DNA of 64,000 nucleotides from Carnegiea gigantea. Its lineage: Eukaryota > Streptophyta > Magnoliopsida > Caryophyllales > Cactaceae. Positions 45,073-56,790 of this stretch are shown in pieces. Positions within the stretch are counted from its first letter, which is position 1. Each line of letters starts with the position of its first letter. The position numbers and the translations under genes are program-made. The DNA lies in NCBI GenBank assembly GCA_029747015.1, contig JAKOGI010000001.1, positions 4,335,001 to 4,399,000 on the forward strand, given 5' to 3'. Under the pieces are notes generated by a model. It saw nothing but the letters and a program-made list of their open reading frames with translations. It ran no database searches and was not told the DNA's origin.

Positions 45073-45887
45073 TGTAAACGCAAATTTCGCGCCTAAAATA
45101 AATTAGACAGGAAATTCAGCAACAAATTGAATTTTGTATTAATATAGTATATGGGTACAATATCTGAATTTAATACAATAAAAATGATCCTCTGATTCGA
45201 TCTCCTAATGACTTGAGTATTTTGAGGGCTTGATGCTTAATTTCGGTTGATGCAAATCAGTTGAAGAACTCTGAAGGCTGTTCTTGATTTTGATCAGTAA
45301 GTGGCTGATTGTGGTTTCTGAAACTCTACAAGTCTTGATCCTTCTCGCTTGATAGCTGGATACCCCTTGCTGTCTGAACTCTGAATTCTGCTAATGCTGA
45401 ATGTTGAATGTTGTTGGATAGATTAATCGATGCGAGGGCGAGGTTGTTTGATATCGATCGATGAATTGGATGAAGAACTCTGAAGTAGACTTCAATTTGA
45501 GGTTGCAGAAGATGTTGAGCTAGCTGACTTTGATCCTTGTTACTTGATAGCTGGATATTGTCTGCAGTCTGAGCTTTAGAGCCTATAAGATGTTGAATGT
45601 TGAGCTCTCCTTAAAATGAGGGGGGAGGACCCCTATTTATAGGCTCTGCCGGTTAGGGTTAGAGTCAGGTTTTGAGCCTAGGCCCAGTAATTATTTTCTT
45701 ATTTTTAAATAAAAACAATAATTACTAATTTCTGCATCATCGATGATACGTGGCGGCTATTGATTGGCTGCACTTAATTTTGACCAAGCGGGTCCACCAA
45801 AATCAACGTGACACGTGGCACTTTATGGTTGGTCCATTTTTTACATGTGGCATCATCTGATTCATCGTAGAATTTTTGCCTTCTACA
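45073..45887 (-). repeat. 5' LTR of the gag-only element
   Basis: 815 bp, the partner of 37908-38721. In the sense (minus) direction it begins TGTAGAAGG and ends in GCGTTTACA. A promoter must lie within it; no single TATA box was fixed by eye. Confidence 0.95.
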
Positions 45888-45892
45888 GTAAT
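45888..45892. repeat. Target-site duplication, right copy
   Basis: GTAAT directly after CTACA of the LTR; the left copy is GTGAT. Confidence 0.75.
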
Positions 45893-48800
45893 ATTTATAG
45901 AGTCTTCAAAAAATCAAACTTTTGTGTCACTAGTTTGACATCGAGTTTCGTTAATTATGGGCTTTCTGTGTTGTTTGTTTTGTTTAATTATTAACGTCAG
46001 TTATAATCAATGAATTAGCTTTTACGTTTGATAAATGTTAGATTTATAGAATACATCATATGATGATCCTTATAACTAATTAAGCAAGTTGTTTAATTCA
46101 TAATAAATATGTTTACATGTTTCAAAAAATCCTAACCAATGAATAATTAAAAGAAAGTTGTGATAGTCTAATATGCGAAAGCAAAATTTTCTAGGTAAAT
46201 TGTTCACATGTATTCTCAAATTTGATTAATCGTGCAATAAATTTGAAGTACACGTTCTAATATAAATAAGTGTCCAAATATTTTACTGATATGTGGTACG
46301 CAATGCTTTCATATTCCAACACAAACTTGTGCAAAAAGCTTTGAAAAAGTCTAAGAAGATAACTCCACAAAGAAAACAATATACGGGAAGGGATTTCTAT
46401 GCTTGCACGGGAGACATGTATGCCCAAAGAAACTAAGGGCCTAGGTCTTAAAAATTAAGGCTGTCAATGAGGAAACCATGAGTGAATTAGCAAATAATAA
46501 TAATAATGTATAATTATAATGCCAAAATAAGTCACTTAAAGTTTATGTGAGCTCGATAAATTGGTTGTTGAGATCTTGATTAATTTTTAAAGTATCAGTC
46601 ATTCGAATTGTTTAATTTGAGAATGTGAGATCTGTTGATGAAGCAAATAGATGGTTGTGCATTGTGAGTCCTATCTGACTCATACAAATAACCACAATAA
46701 AGCGAGGGATTGGTGCAGTTAATAGGGTACATGCATAGTCCTAAGTGAGAAACGATAGATGTTTTATTCTCACTATAATGTAAGTAGCGGGCAATTTGTT
46801 ATAACTCCTATAAGGGCTCATTGAGCCATGAGACATGCTTAACCATATTAATTAACGTGGTGGTCAGTGTCCCATCACCTACTTTTACTACACCTTGAAA
46901 AAAAAAAGAAAAATGCATCAAATAGAAAGGCTAAATGATCTTGCACCATGCATTTACACAAAACGGGAATATATTTTTGACTTATTATAAATACTTATCA
47001 TCAGCATTCAGCACAATTTAATACTATTAAGCACAATTTACCACTGTTAAGTATTTTTGAAAATACTTAATTATATCTTCTTCATTCATTCAGCATGTTG
47101 ACTATACTAATCATCAGTCATAGAATCTGTTGACTGTTGTTCCATTTTCATATACAATATAACTTGTCAATTATGAGCCAAATGGGCCTTGAAACCCATG
47201 TGTTTTGTCCCTACTCATGAAAATCTCTTCTGGGGCTAAATAGGCCCGTGTGCGGGCCTGCTTGGCCTAACTTTGAGCAATGGTTTATACAATCACTTAA
47301 TACAAATTATATCACAAGCATGGGTTTATGGACCTGAATAGTTTTTTTTTTTTTTTTTTTTTTGATGGTCCTGAAATATGTATAGATGTAGATCGTTTAC
47401 TCGCTCGGTGGTCGGTGTCTTCGTTATTACCCTTCATTATTGAGGTCACGTGCCTGAAGTTGCAACCTGCTGACATTTTTGTTTTCAACCTTTTTTTTGG
47501 TATTTTATTTATTTCTTGTTTCTCCAATTTATGGGGTTGAACATTTTTTTTTTTTTTAACATACTTGAGCAATCTATTGTATCAAATTAAGCATTTTGTT
47601 TTACTCACTTGAATATTTTCCGGATCTATACAATAATATAAACGCTTGTCACTCGCAACATTTAAACAAACATCATGCCTGCTTATGGAACAAGGCTTTA
47701 AAAAAAAGTACTTTTGTCTAGGGCTAGTAATGGAGTGGTTATGAGACAGAATTTTCTATACTCTAGCCTGTAACTATTTTCAAAACCAATGCCCATATCC
47801 ACTAGGTGTTAAAAAATCAGATTCAAAAACATACCTATTTTCCCTGTACGGGGCCATATAAACCAAAAACTTTTTATACCCATGTTATACTTGTACGCAT
47901 GTTTCTCACCAACGAATTGGCAATTTATAAACTACAACAATACCATCGCAACTCACAAATAAATTAGTTGGATGATGGACATCAATCGCATAGGGCAATC
48001 AACAAATCACATATATTCACAATCCTCATTCGTTTAGTTACTAAGTACAAGTAATTGGTTGCATTAATTTGCTAGCCCATTTTTGCTTTTTATATTTTAG
48101 CATAAAACAGATTTTGGGTGTCATAAAGGCAGGTATAGGACGGCTGAACCCTAAACCCGTATCTGTAGCCACGCTCATACTCATTTTAACTATATCTGCC
48201 ACAACTCACAGGCCCCCTCCCCCAAAAAAGCCCAAGCGGATCTTAATCATAACGGTTTTTGCAAGTTTTAAACATGTCTAGGTTTTATTGCCAACCCCAC
48301 TCTTGTTCTACCAACTACTGCACTCAGCCAACGAACTCTAATATCTGGATAACTAAAATGAGAAATTAAGAGTTGATTTTCCAAAACATCTAACCATCTC
48401 ATTTGGGCTAAGCATGAAATATTTTCTACAATTGATTGACATAAGAAAAGGATTATAGCCACGTGCTCTCATCAACCCCCCCCCCCTTCTTCTCCCAACT
48501 TCTGTAAGGAACCAAGGATGCATTACTCTGTATATGTATAGGACCTTTATATCAAGTGATTAGATAATTGACAGATTAATATTATATATCATATTAAATT
48601 ATTTTTCATTATATTATTCACCTTATCATAGTATCATCTGCATTTGTGCCTTATTTAAACCACACAATAAAAACCATATAATTAATTATTCCATAAAGCT
48701 CCTTATGCCACTCAAGCAGGGACATACAACAAAGTACTGTTTATTTACTTCAATTATTATTTCAAACAAACAATGACCTGGTTCAATTTTTAGATTACCA

Positions 48801-49799
48801 TTCTAAAATTAATCAGTACCTCAATTTTAAGCCTAGAAATAAAAACGAAACGAAATTATCCCAAAAGAATAAAAAAGTAAATATTATTAGTACTGGGGAA
48901 TGGGGATGTCCTTACTCATTAGACATCAAAAATGATTATACTGAAATTAAATGAACACAAATTATATTTTCATCATCAATAAGTACTTAGAAATACCTTC
49001 GGACTCATTGTGATTGAATCATTTTAATTTTTTATCCTTAAAACCCCTCTATTTTTATGGTAATGTTTTCTATTTACACATTACACATCATATTAGCATA
49101 AATTTGACATCTATCTAATTAGTATTTTCAGAATGATTGTGGTCTAACTTTCACGATAGGGAGAAATATGCATTAGTCGTTGGTTAGGCCTAAGAAGTTC
49201 CGCGGGCACTTAGTGCAATTGGGTTCATGTGACAATCATGAGAAATTTCTCCTTATGAAAAATATTTAGTCTAAAAAGAGAAATTACTTGTTGCACATCA
49301 TACTAGTGTCAAATCAACATCTATGTAATTAGAATTTGTAGAACGATTGTTGTCTAGATTTCCCAACGTGCAAAAATATGTATTAATCGTTGACCAGGTT
49401 TATACCTAACAAATTGATTACAAGAAATCGCGTCGACCGTTAGCACAATTGGCTTCATATAACAATCATAAGATATTTTTCCTCACGAAAAAAGCAAGAC
49501 CACGGAAAGTAAAATACTCATACCCATTGAAACCCAAAAAAAAAAAAGAAAAGAAAAGAAAGGTCAAAAAATTCAAGGGAAAGATGAACACACAAACTCT
49601 ACACGGAAAACGCACTGTAAATTCCTCCGAGAACCCCCCCCCCCAAAAAAAAAGGGCCAGTTGCAATGAGAATGCGAAATTTTGATGTTCACGCCAACAC
49701 TTTGATATTATATGGTCAACACAATTCACAATCTATTCAAATCCTACTATTTTTTTCTCTTTTGCGTAATTGCGTGCAACACAAAAAATGAATCAAATA
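45893..49799. other. AT-rich intergenic DNA
   Basis: No supported gene over 3.9 kb. It holds a T22 run (47342-47363), a T14 run near 47545, a C-run/A-run junction near 49627, and repeated CAGCACAATTTA/AGCACAATT motifs near 47010-47045 like those at 60.9 kb. Confidence 0.55.
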
Positions 49800-50033
49800 T
49801 CAAATAACAGAATTAAGAATAACATCATTGGAATCATCAAACCCATGTCTACATCCTGATCCCATCATGGGAGAGAAATCGTTATCGCTGCTTCCACCTT
49901 GCGGTGGTGGTTGCTGGTTATCGGCGAAATTAGTAGGAGGGTGGTAGTACCGCTGGTTAGTTTGTGGGACTTTTGCATGGAATCTGAGAGCAATTCTGGC
50001 CCCAAAATCAAGCAGCTCGGTGTACCTCCCCAT
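49800..50033 (-). CDS. Small plant protein of unknown function, paralogue 1
   Basis: A single-exon 77-residue protein begins MGRYTELLDFGARIALRFHA and continues with a VPQT segment and a YYHPP motif (residues 29-33). A Gln/Pro/Gly-rich middle (PPPQGG) follows, with a C-terminus ending NDVILNSVI. There is no signal peptide or membrane segment. It resembles small plant-specific proteins that start MGKY-ELLD and have no known function; that recognition is from memory. A close paralogue of the same length and orientation lies 6.6 kb away at 56384-56617, which is good evidence that the frame is real. It has Val where the paralogue has Cys before PQT. Leader: CT-rich with TCTCTCTC runs on the plus strand near 50060-50090. 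Confidence 0.75.
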   Translation of the reverse strand: MGRYTELLDFGARIALRFHAKVPQTNQRYYHPPTNFADNQQPPPQGGSSDNDFSPMMGSGCRHGFDDSNDVILNSVI

Positions 50034-51845
50034 ATTAACAAATCGATATGATCGATTTCTCTCTCAAGATGTCTCTCTCTTGATTGATTCACATATGTTT
50101 CTGGAGAGTTCTAAGAGATAAATGATGGCGGGAAGGGATGTACCAACCAAAAGTTGGAAAGACAAAGGTTGTTAAAAGACGTCAAGTTGTAGAGAACCCA
50201 TGGAAATGGGGAACGTGTATAACGCTCTTGAGTTGGCAAAGAAAAGACACCAATTATTCATACGATGAGACTGTCTGGCGTACAACGTTTCTTTACTTCG
50301 CACCGCATCATCCACCGCTGGCCCTTATTTTCCTTATCATCAATTTGTTTTCACACATGTGACTTTTGTCTTCAAGTGTTTTCCAATTTCGCCCCCTTTG
50401 TTTAATCCCGTTCATGGTAATTTCCTTGTTTCTTCCCTGGGGTAAAAAGGGGGAAATATAGGTACTTTTCTAGCTATTGAAATCAAATTCATAAGGTTTA
50501 TACTCGACTCAACTTATGGATCAACTCTTCTCAACTACTCAAAACACCTACGATAATCTACTAAAATAAACACTAACTGCAAGCTAACTACCCAAACCAT
50601 CTAAATTTGGCATTCATGGTCATATAACCAACCGTCTGCGCTTAACGACCCTCACTCCTATAGGGTCCATACACAAAGACATGCTTATATATAGCATACC
50701 TGCACACGCACATGAGCCATTCTTACATGTAGCATATACATATTCAAACACAGAGACATAGCTATGCTCATATACAACATGACAATTCAAATATGGCCAT
50801 AGGGCTTGTATCATCGCTTCAATCCTCCCATAAATCTTATAATTTAATTAATTGATGAATGAACGTAAACTTATATTGCATAATGTTTTAGGTCCTGCTT
50901 CTTTCCAATGTTTTGAAGGAGCAATTAGTGGATTGGAATAAGCCTGAGCAAGTAGAAGCAAGTTGGAGTAGATTAAGTGCATTTTTGTGAGGGAACTAAA
51001 GCATATTGAAACAAGTAGAAGTGGATAATGTATTGAACATGCTGAAAACAAATAGGCAACACTTTTCAATTATTTTATGTAGACACTTCTACGTATTTAA
51101 ACTACAAGATACAAATCCTATAATAATTAAAGACTTTTTGTTCCACTGAAATTTACACTGAAGTAATGCACACTAGTTAGATTAGCTTTTTCAAGACACT
51201 TATCAGTCGCGTCAATTATAATGAGTCTGAAGTTGAGGCAAAGCCTCTCTTTCAGACGCTTAGACCCAAAAGAAAAATCATAATTTTCTACTTGAAAATA
51301 ATTTAATCTGCTTTTATATTTAAGTCAATCTGTGTGCTCTATAATAAATCCCAGAGAGTAAAATAATAAAAAGATCTCCAATCTCTCCCTCTCTTTGTCT
51401 TTCTCTCTCTATATATACTTATACATATGTATTAAAGTAAAAAAAAAATTTCAAATCTAACATTTGACACATGCAAGTTTTCACAGTTTCGATTAGTTTC
51501 AACATTAATTCCTAACCTAAAATTGAAATCTGTTAAAAGGTAACAAAAGTTCTTTGATTTCTATTATTTGCTATTTTAATTTTTAAAAAAAATACACAAA
51601 TTAAAGTATTCTAACCCAATATCATTATTGTTGCCTTTTCTTTAGAAAAAGACACATAATAAAAATATTGTGATAAAATATTTATCCATTCATTTCACAC
51701 AAATATTACGTTGATAGTAATAATAACAATAAATAATAAATAGATATTGACTTTTTGATTTATTACAGTTTCTTTGAACATAAATATAAGTATGAAATAT
51801 TAAGGATTAGATACGATATAATGACAATTAGGAATCCTGCATATA
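50034..51845. other. Intergenic DNA between the gene pair
   Basis: The promoter of paralogue 1 should lie in the first few hundred bases. No other gene was recognised. A CTCTCT tract lies near 51382-51412. Very AT-rich near 51500-51800. Confidence 0.5.
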
Positions 51846-51856
51846 CAAGATAATAC
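51846..51856. repeat. LINE target-site duplication, left copy
   Basis: CAAGATAATAC here is identical to 53881-53891, on the other side of the RTE LINE. Confidence 0.9.
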
Positions 51857-53880
51857 AACAACAACAACAACAACAACTACTACTACTACTCCCAGTGTGG
51901 GTCCCGCTTTCGCGGGGTCTGGGGAGATCCAACTGTAGGCAACCTTACCCCTACCGGTATTTCTATCCATAGAGAGGTCGATTCCTTAAGACCCACAAAA
52001 CAATTTTTGAAAAAAATTTATAGAGAAAACGAATGCAAACCAAAACCAAGGAGGAGAAAATGTACCGGAGAGCGAAATAATCAAAGAGTAGAGACATACC
52101 TCAACCCATCAGGGGCGCTAGATGCCGTCACATCCCAGAAAAGCACGACCTGCAGACAAGCACCCCAAAATCAAACCCACCCCCACCCCACCGGAGCTAC
52201 TACCATCTACGCGTCCGGTCCCCTACAATTAGAGACCCTAATCCTATCCTGCCACAACCTCCTATCCTGAGTCATGTCCTCCGTCAGACCGGCAACTCTC
52301 AAGTCCTCTCTAACCACTTCCTCTAGGCTTTTTTTCGGTCTACCCCTCCCTCTCTTTCCACCAGGGGGGACGATCAATTCGCACCTCCTCACTGGGGCGG
52401 CCATACTTCTCCTCTTTACGTGGCCAAACCATCTGAGCCTCGATTCCCTCATCTTCTCCTCTATGGGGGCCACTTCAGCTAAGCTCCTGATTACTCCATT
52501 CCTAATTCTGTCCAATCTCGTAAAACCACACATCCACCTGATCATTCTCATCTCGGCTACCATCAACCTTTGGGCTTGCGTCTTCTTTAGAGGCCAACAC
52601 TCCGATCCATAGAGAACAGCCGGTCTAACTACCATCCGATAGACTTTGCCTTTCAATCCTAGGGGCACTCGCTTGTCACACAGTACCCCTGATGCTGACT
52701 TCCACTTTTACCAACCCACTCTTATCCGCTGGCTAATATCCTCGTCAATGTCCCCATTTTGCTGGATGATCGAGCCAAATACTTAAATTTAGCGACTTTT
52801 GGTATCACCCTCCCATCCAGTGTGATTTCTCCCCCTTCTTCTATCCTACCACTGAAACAGCAATGAAGGTACTCCGTTTTTGATCTACTTAACCGAAAAA
52901 CCCTAACTTCCAGCGTATGCCTCCAACTCTCCAACCTGTCATTCACCCCCTGCCTGGTCACATCGATAAGAACGATGTCATCTGCAAATAACATGCACCA
53001 AGGCACTTCATCCTGGATTCCTCTAGTGAGTTCATCCAAAACTAAAGTGAAAAGAAACGGGCTTAGGGCGGAGCCCTGATGAAGGCCCATACTAACAGCG
53101 AAGTCCTTAGAGACCCCTCCTGGTGTCCTAACACGCGTCCGCCCTCCATCGTACATATCCTTAATTACTCGGATGTACGCGGGTGACACCCTTTTCTCTT
53201 CCAAACACCTCCACAATACCTCCCTTAGGACTCGATCATACGCTTTCTCTAGGTCAATGAACACCATATGGAGATCCACCTTTTTATCCCTGAACAAGCC
53301 CATGAGCCCTCTGAGGAGGTGGATCGCCTCAGTGGTCGATCTGCCTGGCATGAAACCAAATTGGTTCTCTGAAATCTCTACAACCTCGCGTAACCTTCTC
53401 TCAATCACCCTCTCCCATAACTTCATAGTGTGGTTGAGCAGTTTAATACCCCTAAAGTTATTACAAACTTGAATATCCCCTTTGTTTTTGTATAGTGGAA
53501 TGACTATGTTGTCCCTCCACTCTCTGGGCATCTTGGCGGTCCTGTAAATGACATTAAACAGCTCCGTGAGCCAATCTACCCCTACCTCCCCCATAAACTT
53601 CCAAACTTCCACTGGAATCTGGTCTGAGCCCACGGTCTTCCCATTCGCCATCTTCTTCAAGGCCTCCCCAGTCTCCTCCTTTGCTATAAGGTCGCCCGCT
53701 CGCTGATCGCTACACTCTCCGCCCCTACTAAAGTCGTCTCGCTCTCCTTCCCCATCGAGAAGTTTAGCAAAGAACCTTTGCCATCTCTCTCTAATTTCAT
53801 CATTTTCAGTCAGCACCTTACCTTCTTCATCTTTGATGCACCTTACCACTCCCAAATCCCTAGTCTTCCTTTTCCTCGCC
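51857..53880 (-). mobile_element. 5'-truncated RTE-type LINE
   Basis: The element is read on the minus strand. Its 3' end is a (TTG)n tail with adjoining TAG repeats (plus-strand CAA/CTA, 51857-51890), the usual tail of plant RTE LINEs. An 11-bp perfect duplication, CAAGATAATAC, flanks it (51846-51856 and 53881-53891). The 2.0-kb copy starts inside ORF2, just before the reverse transcriptase, so the endonuclease is missing. Confidence 0.95.
52207..53855 (-). pseudogene. RTE LINE reverse transcriptase, frameshifted
   Basis: Frame 53855-52722 covers the reverse transcriptase: MANGKTVGSDQIPVEVWKFM, then NFRGIKLLNHTMKLWERVIE, NQFGFMPGRSTTEAIHLL, MVFIDLEKAYDRV and MLFADDIVLID, so the catalytic FADD is intact. 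Near 52775 a one-base deletion moves the frame. In the corrected frame a TAA (52710-52708) stands between KIRVGW- and KWKSASGV-like sequence. The distal part continues at 52668-52207 with YRMVVRPAVLYGSECWPLKK and WFGHVKRR, the RTE C-terminal domain. The copy cannot make a functional protein. The plus-strand frames at 52274-52612 and 53173-53472 are shadows. Confidence 0.95.
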
Positions 53881-53891
53881 CAAGATAATAC
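53881..53891. repeat. LINE target-site duplication, right copy
   Basis: CAAGATAATAC, identical to the left copy at 51846-51856. Confidence 0.9.
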
Positions 53892-54100
53892 GATTGGTGT
53901 AAATTACCAATAGAAGGCATAAAATTGCTTCTGATTTACAGAGAGGAAGAGTCCAAGCAATCGCCGTCTTATTCTTTCGGTAAAGTTTGCCAACATGTAT
54001 TCATGCTTCACATGCAAGATTAATATTCTTCGTAGGTGCATGCATCATGCATGTATAGTGTTTATTTTTTAAAAGATAAATACATAATAGTTTGTATGTT

Positions 54101-55011
54101 CACTACAAAAATGTTGCTTAATACTGATAGAGTTCCCAATGGAAAAAGCGATTTTCGATGGATTTTTTCCGTCCGAAAAACGCTCGTCGAAGATTCTGTT
54201 CAGACGGTTTTCAATGGGCTCCAGCGGGTTTTCCGTGGAAAATTCCGTCGGATGGATTTTGCCTGGCAGATGAAAATTTTCCGACGAAATTTCCGACTCC
54301 AAAAAAAGAAAAAATCCCAATAACATGAATTTAAAATTTAAAATTAATAATAACAATAATATGTTTTTTGAACTAATTATACATATATATGTGTATTTAA
54401 AATTTAAAAAAAACCACCACAAACAAGATATATAATAACTAGCAAACACAAATTTTTATGTAAAATTAAAAGTGTTAAATTTAAAATTATTCATAACATC
54501 CATAAGCAGCGGCGGCGGCGGCATCGCGGAAGCGGTAGGGGCGGTTCCAACTTTTCACTCCATAAACAACAAATCAATCACAATCAAACACCAACCAACT
54601 CAAAAATTTCATTTTTAAATAACAAAATGGGTGAGATGGAAGAATTTACCGGTGGGCTATGAAGGGCGGCAAATTCCGTCACCGATCACCGATAATCTTC
54701 ATGGTTCTCCCTCTACCTTGTTATCCCTCTTCTTTGTTTTCTCCCTCCTCGCGCTTGCTCTCTCTTCATGAACTTTTCTCTCTCCTTGCTTTTGCTTTCG
54801 CCCGATTTTATAGAAGATCAAGAAAATTTTGTTGAAAAACTCCGCCAATTTCTGACAGAAATTCCAACGGAAAAAACCCAGATGGAAACTCCGTCGGAAA
54901 TTTGAAAATCCGACGGAATCCGACGGAGATTCCGTCGAAAATTGGCGACGAATCCGATGATCCACTTTCCCGGTACTTTTTTCGTCGGAGATGAATACCA
55001 TTTTTATGGTG
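54101..55011. mobile_element. Non-autonomous CACTA (En/Spm-type) element
   Basis: It starts CACTACAAAAA and ends TTTTTATGGTG, the terminal motif TTTTTGTAGTG with two changes. GTT flanks both sides (54098-54100 and 55012-55014), the 3-bp duplication expected for CACTA elements. Both ends are packed with sub-terminal TTCCGTCGGA/TCCGACGGAA motifs in direct and inverted order. The 911-bp interior is AT-rich with a GGCGGCGGCGGC patch near 54510 and has no transposase. Confidence 0.9.
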
Positions 55012-55014
55012 GTT

Positions 55015-56383
55015 ATTGTTAATTTAAAAGGTCATTGAATAATACTCAAAAAGTCATTGAGTTTTTTAATTCAAAAACTTTATATATATGGTTTTTATAA
55101 GAGTAAAAAGTAAAAACTTTTTCCATGCAATTTAAAAAAGTTCATAATCTTTACTACAAGTAAACATTCAAAAAAATTGTCATGTATTCGAAAGGGTATA
55201 AGTACTCTAGCTGGGGACTAAAAACTTGTCAGCCATAAAAGCCCAGACTTGCCCGGGATGGCAAGGGGCAGGTTGGACCATACCTATACATATTTTCAAA
55301 AATCATATCCATACTCATATCCGTACTCATCGAAAATAAAGAAAATAAAACCCACACCGATACCTATCGAATTTTACAGGTTTACGGATTTATTCGAGTT
55401 CACATAGAGTGTGACCTATATCCAAGTACAATATATATTTGTGTCGTTATAAGATTGTAAAGTTGTGATATTTTGGTAATGTATTGTTTAAAAGAATTTG
55501 GATTGGACGTAAACCAAAATAAATTAAACCAAAATAATATTTTTATCTTATTATAAAAAAGAGTATCGATATGGTGCTGACATGAGACAAGTGACTGTTA
55601 TACCCATATCCATTTTTATATCTGTACTTATTTTTCAATGTATGTCTCATGTCCATTTAAGACATTTTTTTACCATCTATTTGAATCTTAAATGAGACAT
55701 ATTTTACTGATTTTGAATAAATACTAGTTTTATTATCATTAACCCAACTATAGATGCATGGATAGTTGGGCTGGTCAAAACAATATTAGTATATTATACC
55801 GCTGTACGAGGAATATCATTAATAGTGATTCTGAGGAAATTGTGCGAATCAAGTTGTGCCAAAATCATCAAACAAATTGCACGAATCAAGTTGTGCCAAA
55901 ATCATCAAACAAATTGCACGAATCAAGTTGTGCCAAATTCTAAGCCAGATTTCCTTGCCATGACCTAGTAATTGAATTTTCCCCGTCAAAGAACAGAGAT
56001 TATATCGATAAGGATTACAAAAATCATCATGATTTATTTATTTAAATTGCAATTCTGAAAACTTTTTAATTTTGATTGTATCAGGTTATATTAGCAAAAG
56101 TTAGTATCTTTCATAATGTATTTAAGATTAAAAACAGAAATTTAAATTACAATATCATATTAGATTGAAGGTTAACCCGTGATCATTATAGGGTATCCTT
56201 AGCTAACCAGCGAGCAATAGAAATTTTCCCTTAAATAAGAAAAAATCTCAACCATGATAACAAAGAGCCAAAAATTAATGCCGATCCAAAAATTAGAACG
56301 CAAGGAGTAAAAACATAACTCATAATCTATTCAATTCCTTCCCATTTTATATATGCTTTGTGTACAACACAGAAATGAATAAA
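55015..56383. other. Intergenic DNA between the CACTA element and paralogue 2
   Basis: AT-rich sequence with no supported gene apart from the short tandem repeat listed separately. Confidence 0.5.
55839..55941. repeat. 37-bp tandem repeat, about 2.8 copies
   Basis: ATTGTGCGAATCAAGTTGTG begins the first copy and ATTGCACGAATCAAGTTGTG the next two, each followed by CCAAAATCATCAAACAA. The third copy is incomplete. Confidence 0.95.
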
Positions 56384-56617
56384 TCAAGCAACGGAATAGA
56401 AGACAATATCATTAACATAATCAACCCCAGGTCTGAATCCCGATCCCGCCAGGAGAGAGAAACCTCCGCCGCTTTGCGGTGGTTTTTGGCGGTGGTTGTC
56501 GCCGGAATTGTTTGGAGGAGGGTGGTAGTAGACGCGCCCAGTTTGGGGGCACTTGGAATGGAATCTGAAGGCAATTCTGACCCCTGCATCAAGCAACTCG
56601 ATGTACTTCCCCATCAT
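56384..56617 (-). CDS. Small plant protein of unknown function, paralogue 2
   Basis: A 77-codon single-exon frame. It opens with two Met codons, [20 protein letters not shown], so the second Met (76 residues) gives the start matching its paralogue. KCPQT, YYHPPP and a Pro/Gln/Gly-rich middle (KPPQSGGG) follow, ending NDIVFYSVA. It aligns along its whole length with paralogue 1 (49800-50033). The best-conserved parts are residues 1-34 and the C-terminal end, while the middle differs by substitutions. This pattern suggests constraint on the ends. Function and location are unknown. The gene pair is in tandem with an RTE LINE and a CACTA element between the copies. The upstream side carries a tandem duplication (56618-56790). 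Confidence 0.78.
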   Translation of the reverse strand: MMGKYIELLDAGVRIAFRFHSKCPQTGRVYYHPPPNNSGDNHRQKPPQSGGGFSLLAGSGFRPGVDYVNDIVFYSVA

Positions 56618-56790
56618 GATTCGATGCGATGGATCTCCCTCTCTCTCTCTCTTAATTGATGTTTATGGGGAATTCGGAGAGAGAAAGGATGAACCGACGC
56701 AACAATTCGATGCGATGGATCTCCCTCCCTCCCTCAATTAATATTTTTGGGGAATTCGGAGAGAGAAAGGATGAACCGACCCAAAGTCGA
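56618..56790. repeat. 86-bp tandem duplication upstream of paralogue 2
   Basis: TTCGATGCGATGGATCTCCC and, later, GGGGAATTCGGAGAGAGAAA occur twice, from about 56618 and about 56704, including a CT-rich microsatellite in each unit. It lies immediately upstream of the start codon, probably in the leader or promoter. Confidence 0.93.

Larger units (their letters stand above)
37908..45887 (-). mobile_element. Gag-only (TR-GAG-like) LTR retrotransposon, 8.0 kb
   Basis: Two direct repeats of 814 and 815 bp, about 95% alike by eye, bound the element. Both begin TGTAA and end CTACA. Flanks are GTGAT (37903-37907) and GTAAT (45888-45892), a 4-of-5 target duplication. On the minus strand the order is 5' LTR (45887-45073), primer-binding site, 80-bp leader, gag (44991-43519), tandem arrays (about 43460-38925), purine tract, 3' LTR (38721-37908). 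No protease, reverse transcriptase, RNase H or integrase frame exists, so it must have relied on proteins from an autonomous relative. Known gag-only plant elements are called TR-GAG. The long arrays between gag and the 3' LTR are the unusual part. Confidence 0.92.

Noticed and set aside
52274..52612. 112-codon plus-strand frame
   Set aside because: Antisense shadow of the RTE reverse transcriptase C-terminus.
54699..55001. 100-codon minus-strand frame
   Set aside because: It overlaps the CACTA sub-terminal repeats and has no domain.
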